A stretch of 64,000 bases of DNA from an uncultured Kordiimonas sp. (GTDB taxonomy: Bacteria > Pseudomonadota > Alphaproteobacteria > Sphingomonadales > Kordiimonadaceae). Below the pieces are notes generated by a model. That model was not told where the DNA came from and ran no database searches. It worked only from the letters and a program-made list of their open reading frames with translations. Both the position numbers and the translations under genes were made by a program. How positions within the stretch are numbered: the first letter of the stretch is position 1; each line of letters opens with the position of its first letter. Location: assembly GCA_947500295.1 (NCBI GenBank), contig CANMRM010000002.1:248001-312000 (forward strand). The letters are read 5' to 3'. Shown piece by piece: positions 62,124 to 64,000 of the stretch.

Positions 62124-64000
62124 TTGCTGACACCCGACATAAAATCAGGTTCGCCTCGTGCGTTTGACGCCGCCAAGGTAACCGAAATTTTGGCAGAGTT
62201 GGAATCGGTGGCGAGCGGAAAGAACCTTGCCGCCGACCATCTTGAATTACTTGAGGTGATCCTGGGAAACAGTCCGTATCTGGCGTCACTTATACGGCGC
62301 TATCCTGAAGACACACTCAACTTCGTTCAAAACCCGGCCGACGCATGCTTTGGCAACCTTTCCAATGCTCTTTCTCAGCCAAGACCCGCTGAAGAAACCG
62401 AAGCTGACTTCATGTCGTTTTTGCGTGAGCAAAAGAACCTTGCAGCACTTTTGATTGCAATGGCTGATTGCTCCGGAACCTGGCCCCTGGAGACAGTAAC
62501 CAAGAAACTGAGTGAGTTTGCAAACCTGTGTCTGGAGCTTGCAATCGCAAAAGCCCTTAGGGTTCGGATGAAAGCTGGTGACCTGCCGTGGCCGGATGGT
62601 TTGTCGCCGTCATCGCCCATCTCCGTTGAAGCTAACCAGACCTGCGGCTATTTTATCCTCGGCCTTGGCAAACTCGGTGCTGAAGAACTCAACTATTCTT
62701 CGGATATTGATTTGATCGCCTTGTATGACCCGGAAAAAGCCGACTATGTCGGGCGAAAATCCCTGTCCGACTGCTTTATCAAGTTGACGCAGGATGTGGT
62801 TCGCTACATTGATCAGCGGACCATGCATGGATATGTGTTCCGTGTCGACCTGCGGCTTAGGCCGGACCCCGGAGCAACCCCTGTTGCACTCTCCCTGGAC
62901 GCCGCATTGGGCTACTATCACAGCGTTGCTGCCAATTGGGAGCGATCAGCCATGATCAAAGCGTCATTTGCGGCTGGCGATCCAGAACGAGCACAAGCCT
63001 ATCTTGATGAGTTGTCGGCTTGGGTTTGGCGACGCAACATGGATTTTGAGGCTCTCAGGGATATTGCGGCGATCAAGAACCAGATCAATCGGCATTACGA
63101 TATTGAAGATGCAGATTTTGCAGGATTTGACGTCAAACTTGGTATCGGTGGCATCCGCGAAATCGAATTCTACGCGCAGGTAAACCAGCTGCTGCATGGC
63201 GGGCGCAATCCGTCGCTGCGAATGCACAGCACCATGGCAACCCTGTCGCACCTGCACACACTTGATCTCACACCACATCAGGTTTGCGAAGACTTGCTTG
63301 CTGCGTACAGGTACCTGCGAATGCTTGAACACCGCATTCAGATGATCCATGACGAGCAAACCCATTCCATTCCGTCCGGCCCGGAAGACATAGACCGGCT
63401 GACTTGTTTTCTGGGCTACGCCTCACAGGAAGACTTCAGGCAAGACCTGGTGAACCATACCAAATTGGTCAGCCGTCATTATGACAACTTGCTGCCCGAC
63501 AGCGGCGAGCAGTCCACGGCCCTGACGGAAAAACAGCTCAAGAGCCTGCTGGTGCAGTCGACAATCAAAAATGTGGACGCCGCGTACGATCTGGTTGCGG
63601 CGTGGCAGTATGGTCGATACCGGAGCCTGAAAACCAATCGAGCCCGCGCTCTTCTGGCGCAGTGTTTGCCGGAGCTCATGTCAGGTTTTTCACAGTCAAG
63701 CTCTCCGGACGCAGCGCTAATAAGGTTTGATGCATTTCTCTCGCAGCTGCCAGCCGGAGTTCAGTTGTTTTCCTTGCTCCAGTCAAACCCGTCACTACTT
63801 GGCTTGCTAACTCGCATTATTGGCCTCGCTCCAGCCCTTTCAGCGACCCTCGCCAAAACACCCGGCTTGTGGGACACCGTGCTGGACGGACAGTTTTTTG
63901 CTCCCACCGAAAACAAGGAATTGCTGAGCAAGGAGTTGCGCGTACAACTCTCTGCTGCGCGAGACTACCAGGATGTGCTGGATTATGTCCGGCGTTTCGC
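62124..64000 (+). CDS. glnE: Glutamine synthetase adenylyltransferase/adenylyl-removing enzyme (partial)
   Basis: GlnE adds and removes AMP on glutamine synthetase in response to PII. The frame is open from 62124 past the window end (625 codons here). The N-terminal adenylyl-removing domain is complete: SPYLASLIRRYPE, GYFILGLGKLGAEELNYSSDIDLIALYD with the nucleotidyltransferase acidic pair, YVFRVDLRLRPDPGATP, YYHSVAANWERSAMIKA, GIGGIREIEFYAQ. The C-terminal adenylyltransferase half begins near 63800 and runs off the edge. In frame after the upstream stop there is no ATG or GTG before the conserved part; TTG 62124 is the best start, without a ribosome site. Confidence 0.9.
   Translation, partial: MLTPDIKSGSPRAFDAAKVTEILAELESVASGKNLAADHLELLEVILGNSPYLASLIRRYPEDTLNFVQNPADACFGNLSNALSQPRPAEETEADFMSFLREQKNLAALLIAMADCSGTWPLETVTKKLSEFANLCLELAIAKALRVRMKAGDLPWPDGLSPSSPISVEANQTCGYFILGLGKLGAEELNYSSDIDLIALYDPEKADYVGRKSLSDCFIKLTQDVVRYIDQRTMHGYVFRVDLRLRPDPGATPVALSLDAALGYYHSVAANWERSAMIKASFAAGDPERAQAYLDELSAWVWRRNMDFEALRDIAAIKNQINRHYDIEDADFAGFDVKLGIGGIREIEFYAQVNQLLHGGRNPSLRMHSTMATLSHLHTLDLTPHQVCEDLLAAYRYLRMLEHRIQMIHDEQTHSIPSGPEDIDRLTCFLGYASQEDFRQDLVNHTKLVSRHYDNLLPDSGEQSTALTEKQLKSLLVQSTIKNVDAAYDLVAAWQYGRYRSLKTNRARALLAQCLPELMSGFSQSSSPDAALIRFDAFLSQLPAGVQLFSLLQSNPSLLGLLTRIIGLAPALSATLAKTPGLWDTVLDGQFFAPTENKELLSKELRVQLSAARDYQDVLDYVRRF

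Noticed and set aside
1-64000. CRISPR arrays, insertion sequences, prophage, tRNA or rRNA genes
   Set aside because: No regularly spaced repeats, transposase or integrase motifs, or tRNA cloverleaf sequences were seen anywhere in the window.

Overview
The window is a densely packed stretch of bacterial chromosome, almost certainly from an alphaproteobacterium. Pointers to that class are an HdaA-type DnaA regulator with its N-terminal clamp-binding motif, the block fabD-fabG-acpP-fabF-mltG-yicC-gmk, the block lptD-surA-pdxA-rsmA next to pepA-holC, a DUF1489 protein, and ribosomal protein L9 with an acidic tail. The genus cannot be fixed from sequence alone. I see no rRNA, tRNA, CRISPR array, insertion sequence or prophage, and no gene-free stretch longer than about 250 bases.

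Layout. 1-7.7 kb: 3' side of ppk1 missing (cut by the window edge), hdaA, a PerM/AI-2E permease, DUF2066, then divergent purM-purN, an orphan membrane histidine kinase and ndk. 7.8-16 kb: a YheS-like ABC-F ATPase, then an accessory-looking run: periplasmic PD40 propeller, a double-length DUF417 membrane protein, a membrane LytTR regulator, a periplasmic PQQ dehydrogenase and a Tat-signal PLP enzyme. 16-30.3 kb: housekeeping core (GNAT, holC, pepA; lptD-surA-pdxA-rsmA; gmk, yicC, mltG, fabF, acpP, fabG, fabD). 30.5-34 kb: maltose-type O-acetyltransferase, small HTH protein, a two-gene universal-stress operon behind a good FNR/FixK-type promoter, DUF1489. 34-40.2 kb: leuD-leuC overlapping a fluoroacetate-dehalogenase-like gene, a TPR protein and a two-propeller exported protein. 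40.3-43.4 kb: rpsF-rpsR-rplI and dnaB. 43.5-47.8 kb: two small exported/membrane proteins, a [2Fe-2S] ferredoxin, two tandem cysteine desulfurases and a divergent hydrolase. 47.8-52 kb: a regulator-rich accessory patch (LuxR-VOC fusion; ArsR plus AHSA1; VOC plus membrane protein under a SoxR box; SoxR; Tat lipoprotein nitroreductase). 52-64 kb: anmK, tyrS, an orphan asparagine-synthase-like gene, a cyclase, an alpha/beta hydrolase lacking its serine, a large AsmA/DUF3971 protein and the first two thirds of glnE.

How the parts work together. The core blocks cover fatty-acid chain initiation and elongation, outer-membrane LPS assembly and porin folding, septal/peptidoglycan tailoring (MltG, AnmK), purine synthesis, leucine synthesis, replication (DnaB, chi, HdaA) and translation. 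The most informative non-coding signals are a soxbox-type promoter with a 19-bp spacer between soxR and the VOC operon, an FNR-type class II promoter before the stress-protein pair, a 10-bp inverted repeat across the start of the arsR-like gene, a 17-bp leader hairpin before rpsF, and a cluster of three near-consensus DnaA boxes before dnaB. No single large undescribed system stands out. The strongest candidates for new biology are the DUF417-tandem/LytTR pair, the periplasmic PQQ enzyme plus Tat-exported PLP enzyme, and the orphan asparagine-synthase-like gene.
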